Assembly (NCBI GenBank): GCA_039707655.1
Contig: CM077673.1
Span: forward strand, 4,350,001-4,414,000
Origin: Elymus sibiricus
Lineage: Eukaryota > Streptophyta > Magnoliopsida > Poales > Poaceae
Length of the DNA: 64,000 nt
Reading direction: 5' to 3'
Below, one piece after another: positions 9,253-22,061 of the stretch (position 1 is its first letter; each line of letters starts with the position of its first letter). The translations under genes and the position numbers were made by a program. The notes beneath the pieces are model-generated. The model was not told where the DNA came from and made no database searches. It saw only the letters and a list, made by a program, of their open reading frames with translations.

Positions 9253-11386
9253 ATCTGCGAGTTTTGGGGAGGTCCCCGTAAGCGAACCCCGGGGTTCCCC
9301 GAACATTTGGATCGCCCCGGGACCCATAATCAGTGAGTAATAGCATAGAAAACAGGTAAGAATGGACCAAATATGCGAGTTTTGGTGATGTCACCGTAAC
9401 CGGTCCACAGGCTTCCCCGAACGTTCGGACGACCAAGACAACCAAAAAACAGTGAATAATAGCACAGAAAGCTAGTAAGAATGGACCAAATCTGCGAGTT
9501 TTGGCGAGGTCCCCGTAACCGGACCCCGGGCTTCCCCGAACGTTCGGACGACCACGACAACCAAAAAACAGTGAACAATAGCATAGAAAACCGGTAAGAA
9601 TGGACCAAATCTGCGAGTTTTGGCAAGGTCCCCGTAACCGGACCCCGGGCATCCCCAAATGTTGGGACGACCACAACAACCAAAAGCAGTGAATAATAGC
9701 ATAGAAAACAAGTAAGAATGGACCAAATCTGCGAGTTTTGGCGAGGTCCCCGTAAGCGGACCCCATGGTTCCCGAACGTTTCGATCGTCCCGAGACCGAA
9801 AATCAGTGAGTAATAGCATAGAAAACTGGCCGGAAAAGACAAAATCTGCTAGTTTTGGTGAGGTCCCGGTAACCGGTCCACGGGCTTCCCCGAATGTTCG
9901 GACGGCCACGACAACCAATAAAACAGTGAATAATAGCATAGAAATCTGGTCAGAATGGACAAAATCTGCGAGTTTTGGCGAGGTCCCCGTAAGCGGACCC
10001 CGGGGTTCCCCGAACATTTGGATCGCCCCGGGACCCATAATCAGAGAGTAATAGCATAGAAAACAGGTAAGAATTGACCAAATCTGCGAGTTTTGGCGAT
10101 GTCCCCGTAACCGGTCCACGGGCTTCCCTGAACGTTCGGACGACCACGACAACCAAAAAACAGTGAATAATAGAACAGGAAACTAGTAAGAATGGACCAA
10201 ATCTGCGAGTTTTGGTGAGGTCCCCGTAACCGGACCCTGGGGTTCCCCGAACGTTCGGACGACCACGACAACCAAAAAACAGTGAATAATAGCATAGAAA
10301 ACTGGTAAGAATGCACCAAATTTGCGAGTTTTGGAAAGGTCCCCGTAACCGGACCCCGAGCATCCCCAAATGTTGGGACGACCACAACAACCAAAAACAG
10401 TGAATAATAGCATAGAAAACTGGTCAGACTGGACCAAATCTGCGAGTTCTGGCGAGGTCCCCGTAAGCGGACCCCATGGTTCCCCGAACGTCTCGATCGT
10501 CCCAAGACCCAAAATCAGTGAGTAATAGCATAGAAAACTGGCCGGAACAGACAAAATCTGCTAGTTTTGGCGAGGTCCCGGTAACCGGTCCACGGGCTTC
10601 CCCGAATGTTCGGACGGCCACGACAACCAAAAAAACAGTGAATAATAGCATAGAAATCTGGTCAGAATGGACAAAATCTGCGAGTTTTGGGGAGGTCCCC
10701 GTAAGCGAACCCCGGGGTTCCCCGAACATTTGGATCGCCCCGGGACCCATAACCAGTGAGTAATAGCATAGAAAACAGGTAAGAATGGACCAAATCTGCG
10801 AGTTTTGGCGATGTCACCGTAACCGGTCCACGGGCTTCCCCGAACGTTCGGACGACCAAGACAACCAAAAAACAGTGAATAATAGCACAGAAAACTAGTA
10901 AGAATGGACCAAATCTGCGAGTTTTGGCGAGGTCCCCGTAACCGGACCCCGGGCTTCCCCGAACGTTCGGACGACCACGACAACCAAAAAACAGTGAATA
11001 ATAGCATAGAAAACTGTTAAGAATGGACCAAATCTGCGAGTTTTGGCAAGGTCCCCGTAACCGGTCCCCAAGCATCCCCAAATGTTGGGACGACCACAAC
11101 AACCAAAAACAGTGAATAAAGCATAGAAAACTGGTCAGACTGGACCATATCTGCGAGTTCTGGCGAGGTCCCCGTAAGCGGACCCCATGGTGCCCCGAAA
11201 GTCTCGATCGTCCCAAGACCCAAAATCAGTGAGTAATAGCATAGAAATCTGGCCGGAACAGACAAAATCTGCTAGTTTTGGCGAGGTCCCGGTAACCGGT
11301 TCACGGGCTTCCCCGAATGTTTGGACGGCCACGACAACCAAAAAAACAGTGAATAATAGCATAGAAATCTGGTCAGAATGGACAAA
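9253..11386 (+). repeat. Three-HOR super-repeat h1-h2-h3', copy 2 (2,134 bp)
   Basis: HORs start at 9253, 9964 and 10676. Both length markers of copy 1 are retained: the C loss near 9769 and the T loss near 11118. Compared with copy 1, monomer C of the h1 unit has GTGAACAATAGC near 9570. Otherwise the copies read almost identically. Confidence 0.87.
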
Positions 11387-13520
11387 ATCTGCGAGTTTTG
11401 GGGAGGTCCCCGTAAGCGAACCCCGGGGTTCCCCGAACATTTGGATCGCCCCGGGACCCATAATCAGTGAGTAATAGCATAGAAAACAGGTAAGAATGGA
11501 CCAAATATGCGAGTTTTGGTGATGTCACCGTAACCGGTCCACAGGCTTCCCCGAACGTTCGGACGACCAAGACAACCAAAAAACAGTGAATAATAGCACA
11601 GAAAGCTAGTAAGAATGGACCAAATCTGCGAGTTTTGGCGAGGTCCCCGTAACCGGACCCCGGGCTTCCCCGAACGTTCGGACGACCACGACAACCAAAA
11701 AACAGTGAATAATAGCATAGAAAACCGGTAAGAATGGACCAAATCTGCGAGTTTTGGCAAGGTCCCCGTAACCGGACCCCGGGCATCCCCAAATGTTGGG
11801 ACGACCACAACAACCAAAAGCAGTGAATAATAGCATAGAAAACAAGTAAGAATGGACCAAATCTGCGAGTTTTGGCGAGGTCCCCGTAAGCGGACCCCAT
11901 GGTTCCCGAACGTTTCGATCGTCCCGAGACCGAAAATCAGTGAGTAATAGCATAGAAAACTGGCCGGAAAAGACAAAATCTGCTAGTTTTGGTGAGGTCC
12001 CGGTAACCGGTCCACGGGCTTCCCCGAATGTTCGGACGGCCACGACAACCAATAAAACAGTGAATAATAGCATAGAAATCTGGTCAGAATGGACAAAATC
12101 TGCGAGTTTTGGCGAGGTCCCCGTAAGCGGACCCCGGGGTTCCCCGAACATTTGGATCGCCCCGGGACCCATAATCAGAGAGTAATAGCATAGAAAACAG
12201 GTAAGAATTGACCAAATCTGCGAGTTTTGGCGATGTCCCCGTAACCGGTCCACGGGCTTCCCTGAACGTTCGGACGACCACGACAACCAAAAAACAGTGA
12301 ATAATAGAACAGGAAACTAGTAAGAATGGACCAAATCTGCGAGTTTTGGTGAGGTCCCCGTAACCGGACCCTGGGGTTCCCCGAACGTTCGGACGACCAC
12401 GACAACCAAAAAACAGTGAATAATAGCATAGAAAACTGGTAAGAATGCACCAAATTTGCGAGTTTTGGAAAGGTCCCCGTAACCGGACCCCGAGCATCCC
12501 CAAATGTTGGGACGACCACAACAACCAAAAACAGTGAATAATAGCATAGAAAACTGGTCAGACTGGACCAAATCTGCGAGTTCTGGCGAGGTCCCCGTAA
12601 GCGGACCCCATGGTTCCCCGAACGTCTCGATCGTCCCAAGACCCAAAATCAGTGAGTAATAGCATAGAAAACTGGCCGGAACAGACAAAATCTGCTAGTT
12701 TTGGCGAGGTCCCGGTAACCGGTCCACGGGCTTCCCCGAATGTTCGGACGGCCACGACAACCAAAAAAACAGTGAATAATAGCATAGAAATCTGGTCAGA
12801 ATGGACAAAATCTGTGAGTTTTGGGGAGGTCCCCGTAAGCGAACCCCGGGGTTCCCCGAACATTTGGATCGCCCCGGGACCCATAACCAGTGAGTAATAG
12901 CATAGAAAACAGGTAAGAATGGACCAAATCTGCGAGTTTTGGCGATGTCACCGTAACCGGTCCACGGGCTTCCCCGAACGTTCGGACGACCAAGACAACC
13001 AAAAAACAGTGAATAATAGCACAGAAAACTAGTAAGAATGGACCAAATCTGCGAGTTTTGGCGAGGTCCCCGTAACCGGACCCCGGGCTTCCCCGAACGT
13101 TCGGACGACCACGACAACCAAAAAACAGTGAATAATAGCATAGAAAACTGTTAAGAATGGACCAAATCTGCGAGTTTTGGCAAGGTCCCCGTAACCGGTC
13201 CCCAAGCATCCCCAAATGTTGGGACGACCACAACAACCAAAAACAGTGAATAAAGCATAGAAAACTGGTCAGACTGGACCATATCTGCGAGTTCTGGCGA
13301 GGTCCCCGTAAGCGGACCCCATGGTGCCCCGAAAGTCTCGATCGTCCCAAGACCCAAAATCAGTGAGTAATAGCATAGAAATCTGGCCGGAACAGACAAA
13401 ATCTGCTAGTTTTGGCGAGGTCCCGGTAACCGGTTCACGGGCTTCCCCGAATGTTTGGACGGCCACGACAACCAAAAAAACAGTGAATAATAGCATAGAA
13501 ATCTGGTCAGAATGGACAAA
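11387..13520 (+). repeat. Three-HOR super-repeat h1-h2-h3', copy 3 (2,134 bp)
   Basis: HORs start at 11387, 12098 and 12810, with the same two 1-bp losses (near 11903 and 13252). Private differences include TCTGTGAGTTTTGG near 12813. Copies 1-3 form an exact-period tandem run, so the three-HOR cycle was amplified as a unit. Confidence 0.87.
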
Positions 13521-16367
13521 ATCTGCGAGTTTTGGGGAGGTCCCCGTAAGCGAACCCCGGGGTTCCCCGAACATTTGGATCGCCCCGGGACCCATAATCA
13601 GTGAGTAATAGCATAGAAAACAGGTAAGAATGGACCAAATATGCGAGTTTTGGTGATGTCACCGTAACCGGTCCACAGGCTTCCCCGAACGTTCGGACGA
13701 CCAAGACAACCAAAAAACAGTGAATAATAGCACAGAAAGCTAGTAAGAATGGACCAAATCTGCGAGTTTTGGCGAGGTCCCCGTAACCGGACCCCGGGCT
13801 TCCCCGAACGTTCGGACGACCACGACAACCAAAAAACAGTGAACAATAGCATAGAAAACCGGTAAGAATGGACCAAATCTGCGAGTTTTGGCAAGGTCCC
13901 CGTAACCGGACCCCGGGCATCCCCAAATGTTGGGACGACCACAACAACCAAAAGCAGTGAATAATAGCATAGAAAACAAGTAAGAATGGACCAAATCTGC
14001 GAGTTTTGGCGAGGTCCCCGTAAGCGGACCCCATGGTTCCCGAACGTTTCGATCGTCCCGAGACCGAAAATCAGTGAGTAATAGCATAGAAAACTGGCCG
14101 GAAAAGACAAAATCTGCTAGTTTTGGTGAGGTCCCGGTAACCGGTCCACGGGCTTCCCCGAATGTTCGGACGGCCACGACAACCAATAAAACAGTGAATA
14201 ATAGCATAGAAATCTGGTCAGAATGGACAAAATCTGCGAGTTTTGGCGAGGTCCCCGTAAGCGGACCCCGGGGTTCCCCGAACATTTGGATCGCCCCGAG
14301 ACCCATAATCAGAGAGTAATAGCATAGAAAACAGGTAAGAATTGACCAAATCTGCGAGTTTTGGCGATGTCCCCGTAACCGGTCCACGGGCTTCCCTGAA
14401 CGTTCGGACGACCACGACAACCAAAAAACAGTGAATAATAGAACAGGAAACTAGTAAGAATGGACCAAATCTGCGAGTTTTGGTGAGGTCCCCGTAACCG
14501 GACCCTGGGGTTCCCCGAACGTTCGGACGACCACGACAACCAAAAAACAGTGAATAATAGCATAGAAAACTGGTAAGAATGCACCAAATTTGCGAGTTTT
14601 GGAAAGGTCCCCGTAACCGGACCCCGAGCATCCCCAAATGTTGGGACGACCACAACAACCAAAAACAGTGAATAATAGCATAGAAAACTGGTCAGACTGG
14701 ACCAAATCTGCGAGTTCTGGCGAGGTCCCCGTAAGCGGACCCCATGGTTCCCCGAACGTCTCGATCGTCCCAAGACCCAAAATCAGTGAGTAATAGCATA
14801 GAAAACTGGCCGGAACAGACAAAATCTGCTAGTTTTGGCGAGGTCCCGGTAACCGGTCCACGGGCTTCCCCGAATGTTCGGACGGCCACGACAACCAAAA
14901 AAACAGTGAATAATAGCATAGAAATCTGGTCAGAATGGACAAAATCTGCGAGTTTTGGGGAGGTCCCCGTAAGCGAACCCCGGGGTTCCCCGAACATTTG
15001 GATCGCCCCGGGACCCATAACCAGTGAGTAATAGCATAGAAAACAGGTAAGAATGGACCAAATCTGCGAGTTTTGGCGATGTCACCGTAACCGGTCCACG
15101 GGCTTCCCCGAACGTTCGGACGACCAAGACAACCAAAAAACAGTGAATAATAGCACAGAAAACTAGTAAGAATGGACCAAATCTGCGAGTTTTGGCGAGG
15201 TCCCCGTAACCGGACCCCGGGCTTCCCCGAACGTTCGGACGACCACGACAACCAAAAAACAGTGAATAATAGCATAGAAAACTGTTAAGAATGGACCAAA
15301 TCTGCGAGTTTTGGCAAGGTCCCCGTAACCGGTCCCCGAGCATCCCCAAATGTTGGGACGACCACAACAACCAAAAACAGTGAATAATAGCATAGAAAAC
15401 TGGTCAGACTGGACCAAATCTGCGAGTTCTGGCGAGGTCCCCGTAAGCGGACCCCATGGTGCCCCGAACGTCTCGATCGTCCCAAGACCCAAAATCAGTG
15501 AGTAATAGCATAGAAATCTGGCCGGAACAGACAAAATCTGCTAGTTTTGGCGAGGTCCCGGTAACCGGTTCACGGGCTTCCCCGAATGTTTGGACGGCCA
15601 CGACAACCAAAAAAACAGTGAATAATAGCATAGAAATCTGGTCAGAATGGACAAAATCTGCGAGTTTTGGGGAGGTCCCCGTAAGCGAACCCCGGGGTTC
15701 CCCGAACATTTGGATCGCCCCGGGACCCATAATCAGTGAGTAATAGCATAGAAAACAGGTAAGAATGGACCAAATCTGCGAGTTTTGGCGATGTCACCGT
15801 AACCGGTCCACAGGCTTCCCCGAACGTTCGGACGACCAAGACAACCAAAAAACAGTGAATAATAGCACAGAAAGCTAGTAAGAATGGACCAAATCTGCGA
15901 GTTTTGGCAAGGTCCCCGTAACCGGACCCCGGGCTTCCCCGAACGTTCGGACGACCACTACAACCAAAAAACAGTGAATAATAGCATAGAAAACCGGTAA
16001 GAACGGACCAAATCTGCGAGTTTTGGCAAGGTCCCCGTAACCGGACCCCGGGCATCCCCAAATGTTGGGACGACCACAACAACCAAAAACAGTGAATAAT
16101 AGCATAGAAAACAGGTAAGAATGGACCAAATCTGCGAGTTTTGGCGAGGTCCCCGTAAGAGGACCCCATGGTTCCCCGAACGTTTCGATCGTCCCGAGAC
16201 CCAAAATCAGTGAGTAATAGCATAGAAAACTGGCCGGAAAAGACAAAATCTGCTAGTTTTGGCGAGGTCCCGGTAACCGGTCCACGGGCTTCCCCGAATG
16301 TTCGGATGGCCACGACAACCAAAAAAACAATGAATAATAGCATAGAAATCTGGTCAGAATGGACAAA
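13521..16367 (+). repeat. Four-HOR super-repeat h1-h2-h3-h4, copy 1 (2,847 bp)
   Basis: HORs start at 13521, 14232, 14944 and 15656. The h3 unit has GAACGTCTCG and no T loss in D, unlike h3' in the three-HOR cycles. The h1 C deletion (near 14037) is kept, giving 4 x 712 - 1. A private change, CCCCGAGACCC, lies near 14295. Confidence 0.87.
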
Positions 16368-19214
16368 ATCTGCGAGTTTTGGGGAGGTCCCCGTAAGCGA
16401 ACCCGGGGGTTCCCCGAACATTTGGATCGCCCCGGGACCCATAATCAGTGAGTAATAGCATAGAAAACAGGTAAGAATGGACCAAATATGCGAGTTTTGG
16501 TGATGTCACCGTAACCGGTCCACAGGCTTCCCCGAACGTTCGGACGACCAAGACAACCAAAAAACAGTGAATAATAGCACAGAAAGCTAGTAAGAATGGA
16601 CCAAATCTGCGAGTTTTGGCGAGGTCCCCGTAACCGGACCCCGGGCTTCCCCGAACGTTCGGACGACCACGACAACCAAAAAACAGTGAATAATAGCATA
16701 GAAAACCGGTAAGAATGGACCAAATCTGCGAGTTTTGGCAAGGTCCCCGTAACCGGACCCCGGGCATCCCCAAATGTTGGGACGACCACAACAACCAAAA
16801 GCAGTGAATAATAGCATAGAAAACAAGTAAGAATGGACCAAATCTGCGAGTTTTGGCGAGGTCCCCGTAAGCGGACCCCATGGTTCCCGAACGTTTCGAT
16901 CGTCCCGAGACCGAAAATCAGTGAGTAATAGCATAGAAAACTGGCCGGAAAAGACAAAATCTGCTAGTTTTGGTGAGGTCCCGGTAACCGGTCCACGGGC
17001 TTCCCCGAATGTTCGGACGGCCACGACAACCAATAAAACAGTGAATAATAGCATAGAAATCTGGTCAGAATGGACAAAATCTGCGAGTTTTGGCGAGGTC
17101 CCCGTAAGCGGACCCCGGGGTTCCCCGAACATTTGGATCGCCCCGGGACCCATAATCAGAGAGTAATAGCATAGAAAACAGGTAAGAATTGACCAAATCT
17201 GCGAGTTTTGGCGATGTCCCCGTAACCGGTCCACGGGCTTCCCTGAACGTTCGGACGACCACGACAACCAAAAAACAGTGAATAATAGAACAGGAAACTA
17301 GTAAGAATGGACCAAATCTGCGAGTTTTGGTGAGGTCCCCGTAACCGGACCCTGGGGTTCCCCGAACGTTCGGACGACCACGACAACCAAAAAACAGTGA
17401 ATAATAGCATAGAAAACTGGTAAGAATGCACCAAATTTGCGAGTTTTGGAAAGGTCCCCGTAACCGGACCCCGAGCATCCCCAAATGTTGGGACGACCAC
17501 AACAACCAAAAACAGTGAATAATAGCATAGAAAACTGGTCAGACTGGACCAAATCTGCGAGTTCTGGCGAGGTCCCCGTAAGCGGACCCCATGGTTCCCC
17601 GAACGTCTCGATCGTCCCAAGACCCAAAATCAGTGAGTAATAGCATAGAAAACTGGCCGGAACAGACAAAATCTGCTAGTTTTGGCGAGGTCCCGGTAAC
17701 CGGTCCACGGGCTTCCCCGAATGTTCGGACGGCCACGACAACCAAAAAAACAGTGAATAATAGCATAGAAATCTGGTCAGAATGGACAAAATCTGCGAGT
17801 TTTGGGGAGGTCCCCGTAAGCGAACCCCGGGGTTCCCCGAACATTTGGATCGCCCCGGGACCCATAACCAGTGAGTAATAGCATAGAAAACAGGTAAGAA
17901 TGGACCAAATCTGCGAGTTTTGGCGATGTCACCGTAACCGGTCCACGGGCTTCCCCGAACGTTCGGACGACCAAGACAACCAAAAAACAGTGAATAATAG
18001 CACAGAAAACTAGTAAGAATGGACCAAATCTGCGAGTTTTGGCGAGGTCCCCGTAACCGGACCCCGGGCTTCCCCGAACGTTCGGACGACCACGACAACC
18101 AAAAAACAGTGAATAATAGCATAGAAAACTGTTAAGAATGGACCAAATCTGCGAGTTTTGGCAAGGTCCCCGTAACCGGTCCCCGAGCATCCCCAAATGT
18201 TGGGACGACCACAACAACCAAAAACAGTGAATAATAGCATAGAAAACTGGTCAGACTGGACCAAATCTGCGAGTTCTGGCGAGGTCCCCGTAAGCGGACC
18301 CCATGGTGCCCCGAACGTCTCGATCGTCCCAAGACCCAAAATCAGTGAGTAATAGCATAGAAATCTGGCCGGAACAGACAAAATCTGCTAGTTTTGGCGA
18401 GGTCCCGGTAACCGGTTCACGGGCTTCCCCGAATGTTTGGACGGCCACGACAACCAAAAAAACAGTGAATAATAGCATAGAAATCTGGTCAGAATGGACA
18501 AAATCTGCGAGTTTTGGGGAGGTCCCCGTAAGCGAACCCCGGGGTTCCCCGAACATTTGGATCGCCCCGGGACCCATAATCAGTGAGTAATAGCATAGAA
18601 AACAGGTAAGAATGGACCAAATCTGCGAGTTTTGGCGATGTCACCGTAACCGGTCCACAGGCTTCCCCGAACGTTCGGACGACCAAGACAACCAAAAAAC
18701 AGTGAATAATAGCACAGAAAGCTAGTAAGAATGGACCAAATCTGCGAGTTTTGGCAAGGTCCCCGTAACCGGACCCCGGGCTTCCCCGAACGTTCGGACG
18801 ACCACTACAACCAAAAAACAGTGAATAATAGCATAGAAAACCGGTAAGAACGGACCAAATCTGCGAGTTTTGGCAAGGTCCCCGTAACCGGACCCCGGGC
18901 ATCCCCAAATGTTGGGACGACCACAACAACCAAAAACAGTGAATAATAGCATAGAAAACAGGTAAGAATGGACCAAATCTGCGAGTTTTGGCGAGGTCCC
19001 CGTAAGAGGACCCCATGGTTCCCCGAACGTTTCGATCGTCCCGAGACCCAAAATCAGTGAGTAATAGCATAGAAAACTGGCCGGAAAAGACAAAATCTGC
19101 TAGTTTTGGCGAGGTCCCGGTAACCGGTCCACGGGCTTCCCCGAATGTTCGGATGGCCACGACAACCAAAAAAACAATGAATAATAGCATAGAAATCTGG
19201 TCAGAATGGACAAA
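16368..19214 (+). repeat. Four-HOR super-repeat h1-h2-h3-h4, copy 2 (2,847 bp)
   Basis: HORs start at 16368, 17079, 17791 and 18503. The copy follows copy 1 at exactly 2,847 bp. By eye it is indistinguishable from copy 3 over all distinguishing sites checked, including AACAATGAATAATAG in F of the h4 unit (near 19174; equivalent near 16327 and 22021). Confidence 0.88.
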
Positions 19215-22061
19215 ATCTGCGAGTTTTGGGGAGGTCCCCGTAAGCGAACCCGGGGGTTCCCCGAACATTTGGATCGCCCCGGGACCCATAATCAGTGAGT
19301 AATAGCATAGAAAACAGGTAAGAATGGACCAAATATGCGAGTTTTGGTGATGTCACCGTAACCGGTCCACAGGCTTCCCCGAACGTTCGGACGACCAAGA
19401 CAACCAAAAAACAGTGAATAATAGCACAGAAAGCTAGTAAGAATGGACCAAATCTGCGAGTTTTGGCGAGGTCCCCGTAACCGGACCCCGGGCTTCCCCG
19501 AACGTTCGGACGACCACGACAACCAAAAAACAGTGAATAATAGCATAGAAAACCGGTAAGAATGGACCAAATCTGCGAGTTTTGGCAAGGTCCCCGTAAC
19601 CGGACCCCGGGCATCCCCAAATGTTGGGACGACCACAACAACCAAAAGCAGTGAATAATAGCATAGAAAACAAGTAAGAATGGACCAAATCTGCGAGTTT
19701 TGGCGAGGTCCCCGTAAGCGGACCCCATGGTTCCCGAACGTTTCGATCGTCCCGAGACCGAAAATCAGTGAGTAATAGCATAGAAAACTGGCCGGAAAAG
19801 ACAAAATCTGCTAGTTTTGGTGAGGTCCCGGTAACCGGTCCACGGGCTTCCCCGAATGTTCGGACGGCCACGACAACCAATAAAACAGTGAATAATAGCA
19901 TAGAAATCTGGTCAGAATGGACAAAATCTGCGAGTTTTGGCGAGGTCCCCGTAAGCGGACCCCGGGGTTCCCCGAACATTTGGATCGCCCCGGGACCCAT
20001 AATCAGAGAGTAATAGCATAGAAAACAGGTAAGAATTGACCAAATCTGCGAGTTTTGGCGATGTCCCCGTAACCGGTCCACGGGCTTCCCTGAACGTTCG
20101 GACGACCACGACAACCAAAAAACAGTGAATAATAGAACAGGAAACTAGTAAGAATGGACCAAATCTGCGAGTTTTGGTGAGGTCCCCGTAACCGGACCCT
20201 GGGGTTCCCCGAACGTTCGGACGACCACGACAACCAAAAAACAGTGAATAATAGCATAGAAAACTGGTAAGAATGCACCAAATTTGCGAGTTTTGGAAAG
20301 GTCCCCGTAACCGGACCCCGAGCATCCCCAAATGTTGGGACGACCACAACAACCAAAAACAGTGAATAATAGCATAGAAAACTGGTCAGACTGGACCAAA
20401 TCTGCGAGTTCTGGCGAGGTCCCCGTAAGCGGACCCCATGGTTCCCCGAACGTCTCGATCGTCCCAAGACCCAAAATCAGTGAGTAATAGCATAGAAAAC
20501 TGGCCGGAACAGACAAAATCTGCTAGTTTTGGCGAGGTCCCGGTAACCGGTCCACGGGCTTCCCCGAATGTTCGGACGGCCACGACAACCAAAAAAACAG
20601 TGAATAATAGCATAGAAATCTGGTCAGAATGGACAAAATCTGCGAGTTTTGGGGAGGTCCCCGTAAGCGAACCCCGGGGTTCCCCGAACATTTGGATCGC
20701 CCCGGGACCCATAACCAGTGAGTAATAGCATAGAAAACAGGTAAGAATGGACCAAATCTGCGAGTTTTGGCGATGTCACCGTAACCGGTCCACGGGCTTC
20801 CCCGAACGTTCGGACGACCAAGACAACCAAAAAACAGTGAATAATAGCACAGAAAACTAGTAAGAATGGACCAAATCTGCGAGTTTTGGCGAGGTCCCCG
20901 TAACCGGACCCCGGGCTTCCCCGAACGTTCGGACGACCACGACAACCAAAAAACAGTGAATAATAGCATAGAAAACTGTTAAGAATGGACCAAATCTGCG
21001 AGTTTTGGCAAGGTCCCCGTAACCGGTCCCCGAGCATCCCCAAATGTTGGGACGACCACAACAACCAAAAACAGTGAATAATAGCATAGAAAACTGGTCA
21101 GACTGGACCAAATCTGCGAGTTCTGGCGAGGTCCCCGTAAGCGGACCCCATGGTGCCCCGAACGTCTCGATCGTCCCAAGACCCAAAATCAGTGAGTAAT
21201 AGCATAGAAATCTGGCCGGAACAGACAAAATCTGCTAGTTTTGGCGAGGTCCCGGTAACCGGTTCACGGGCTTCCCCGAATGTTTGGACGGCCACGACAA
21301 CCAAAAAAACAGTGAATAATAGCATAGAAATCTGGTCAGAATGGACAAAATCTGCGAGTTTTGGGGAGGTCCCCGTAAGCGAACCCCGGGGTTCCCCGAA
21401 CATTTGGATCGCCCCGGGACCCATAATCAGTGAGTAATAGCATAGAAAACAGGTAAGAATGGACCAAATCTGCGAGTTTTGGCGATGTCACCGTAACCGG
21501 TCCACAGGCTTCCCCGAACGTTCGGACGACCAAGACAACCAAAAAACAGTGAATAATAGCACAGAAAGCTAGTAAGAATGGACCAAATCTGCGAGTTTTG
21601 GCAAGGTCCCCGTAACCGGACCCCGGGCTTCCCCGAACGTTCGGACGACCACTACAACCAAAAAACAGTGAATAATAGCATAGAAAACCGGTAAGAACGG
21701 ACCAAATCTGCGAGTTTTGGCAAGGTCCCCGTAACCGGACCCCGGGCATCCCCAAATGTTGGGACGACCACAACAACCAAAAACAGTGAATAATAGCATA
21801 GAAAACAGGTAAGAATGGACCAAATCTGCGAGTTTTGGCGAGGTCCCCGTAAGAGGACCCCATGGTTCCCCGAACGTTTCGATCGTCCCGAGACCCAAAA
21901 TCAGTGAGTAATAGCATAGAAAACTGGCCGGAAAAGACAAAATCTGCTAGTTTTGGCGAGGTCCCGGTAACCGGTCCACGGGCTTCCCCGAATGTTCGGA
22001 TGGCCACGACAACCAAAAAAACAATGAATAATAGCATAGAAATCTGGTCAGAATGGACAAA
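19215..22061 (+). repeat. Four-HOR super-repeat h1-h2-h3-h4, copy 3 (2,847 bp)
   Basis: HORs start at 19215, 19926, 20638 and 21350. Same subtype order, same C deletion (near 19731) and same private marks as copy 2. The near-identity of copies 1-3 over 8.5 kb points to very recent amplification. Confidence 0.88.
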
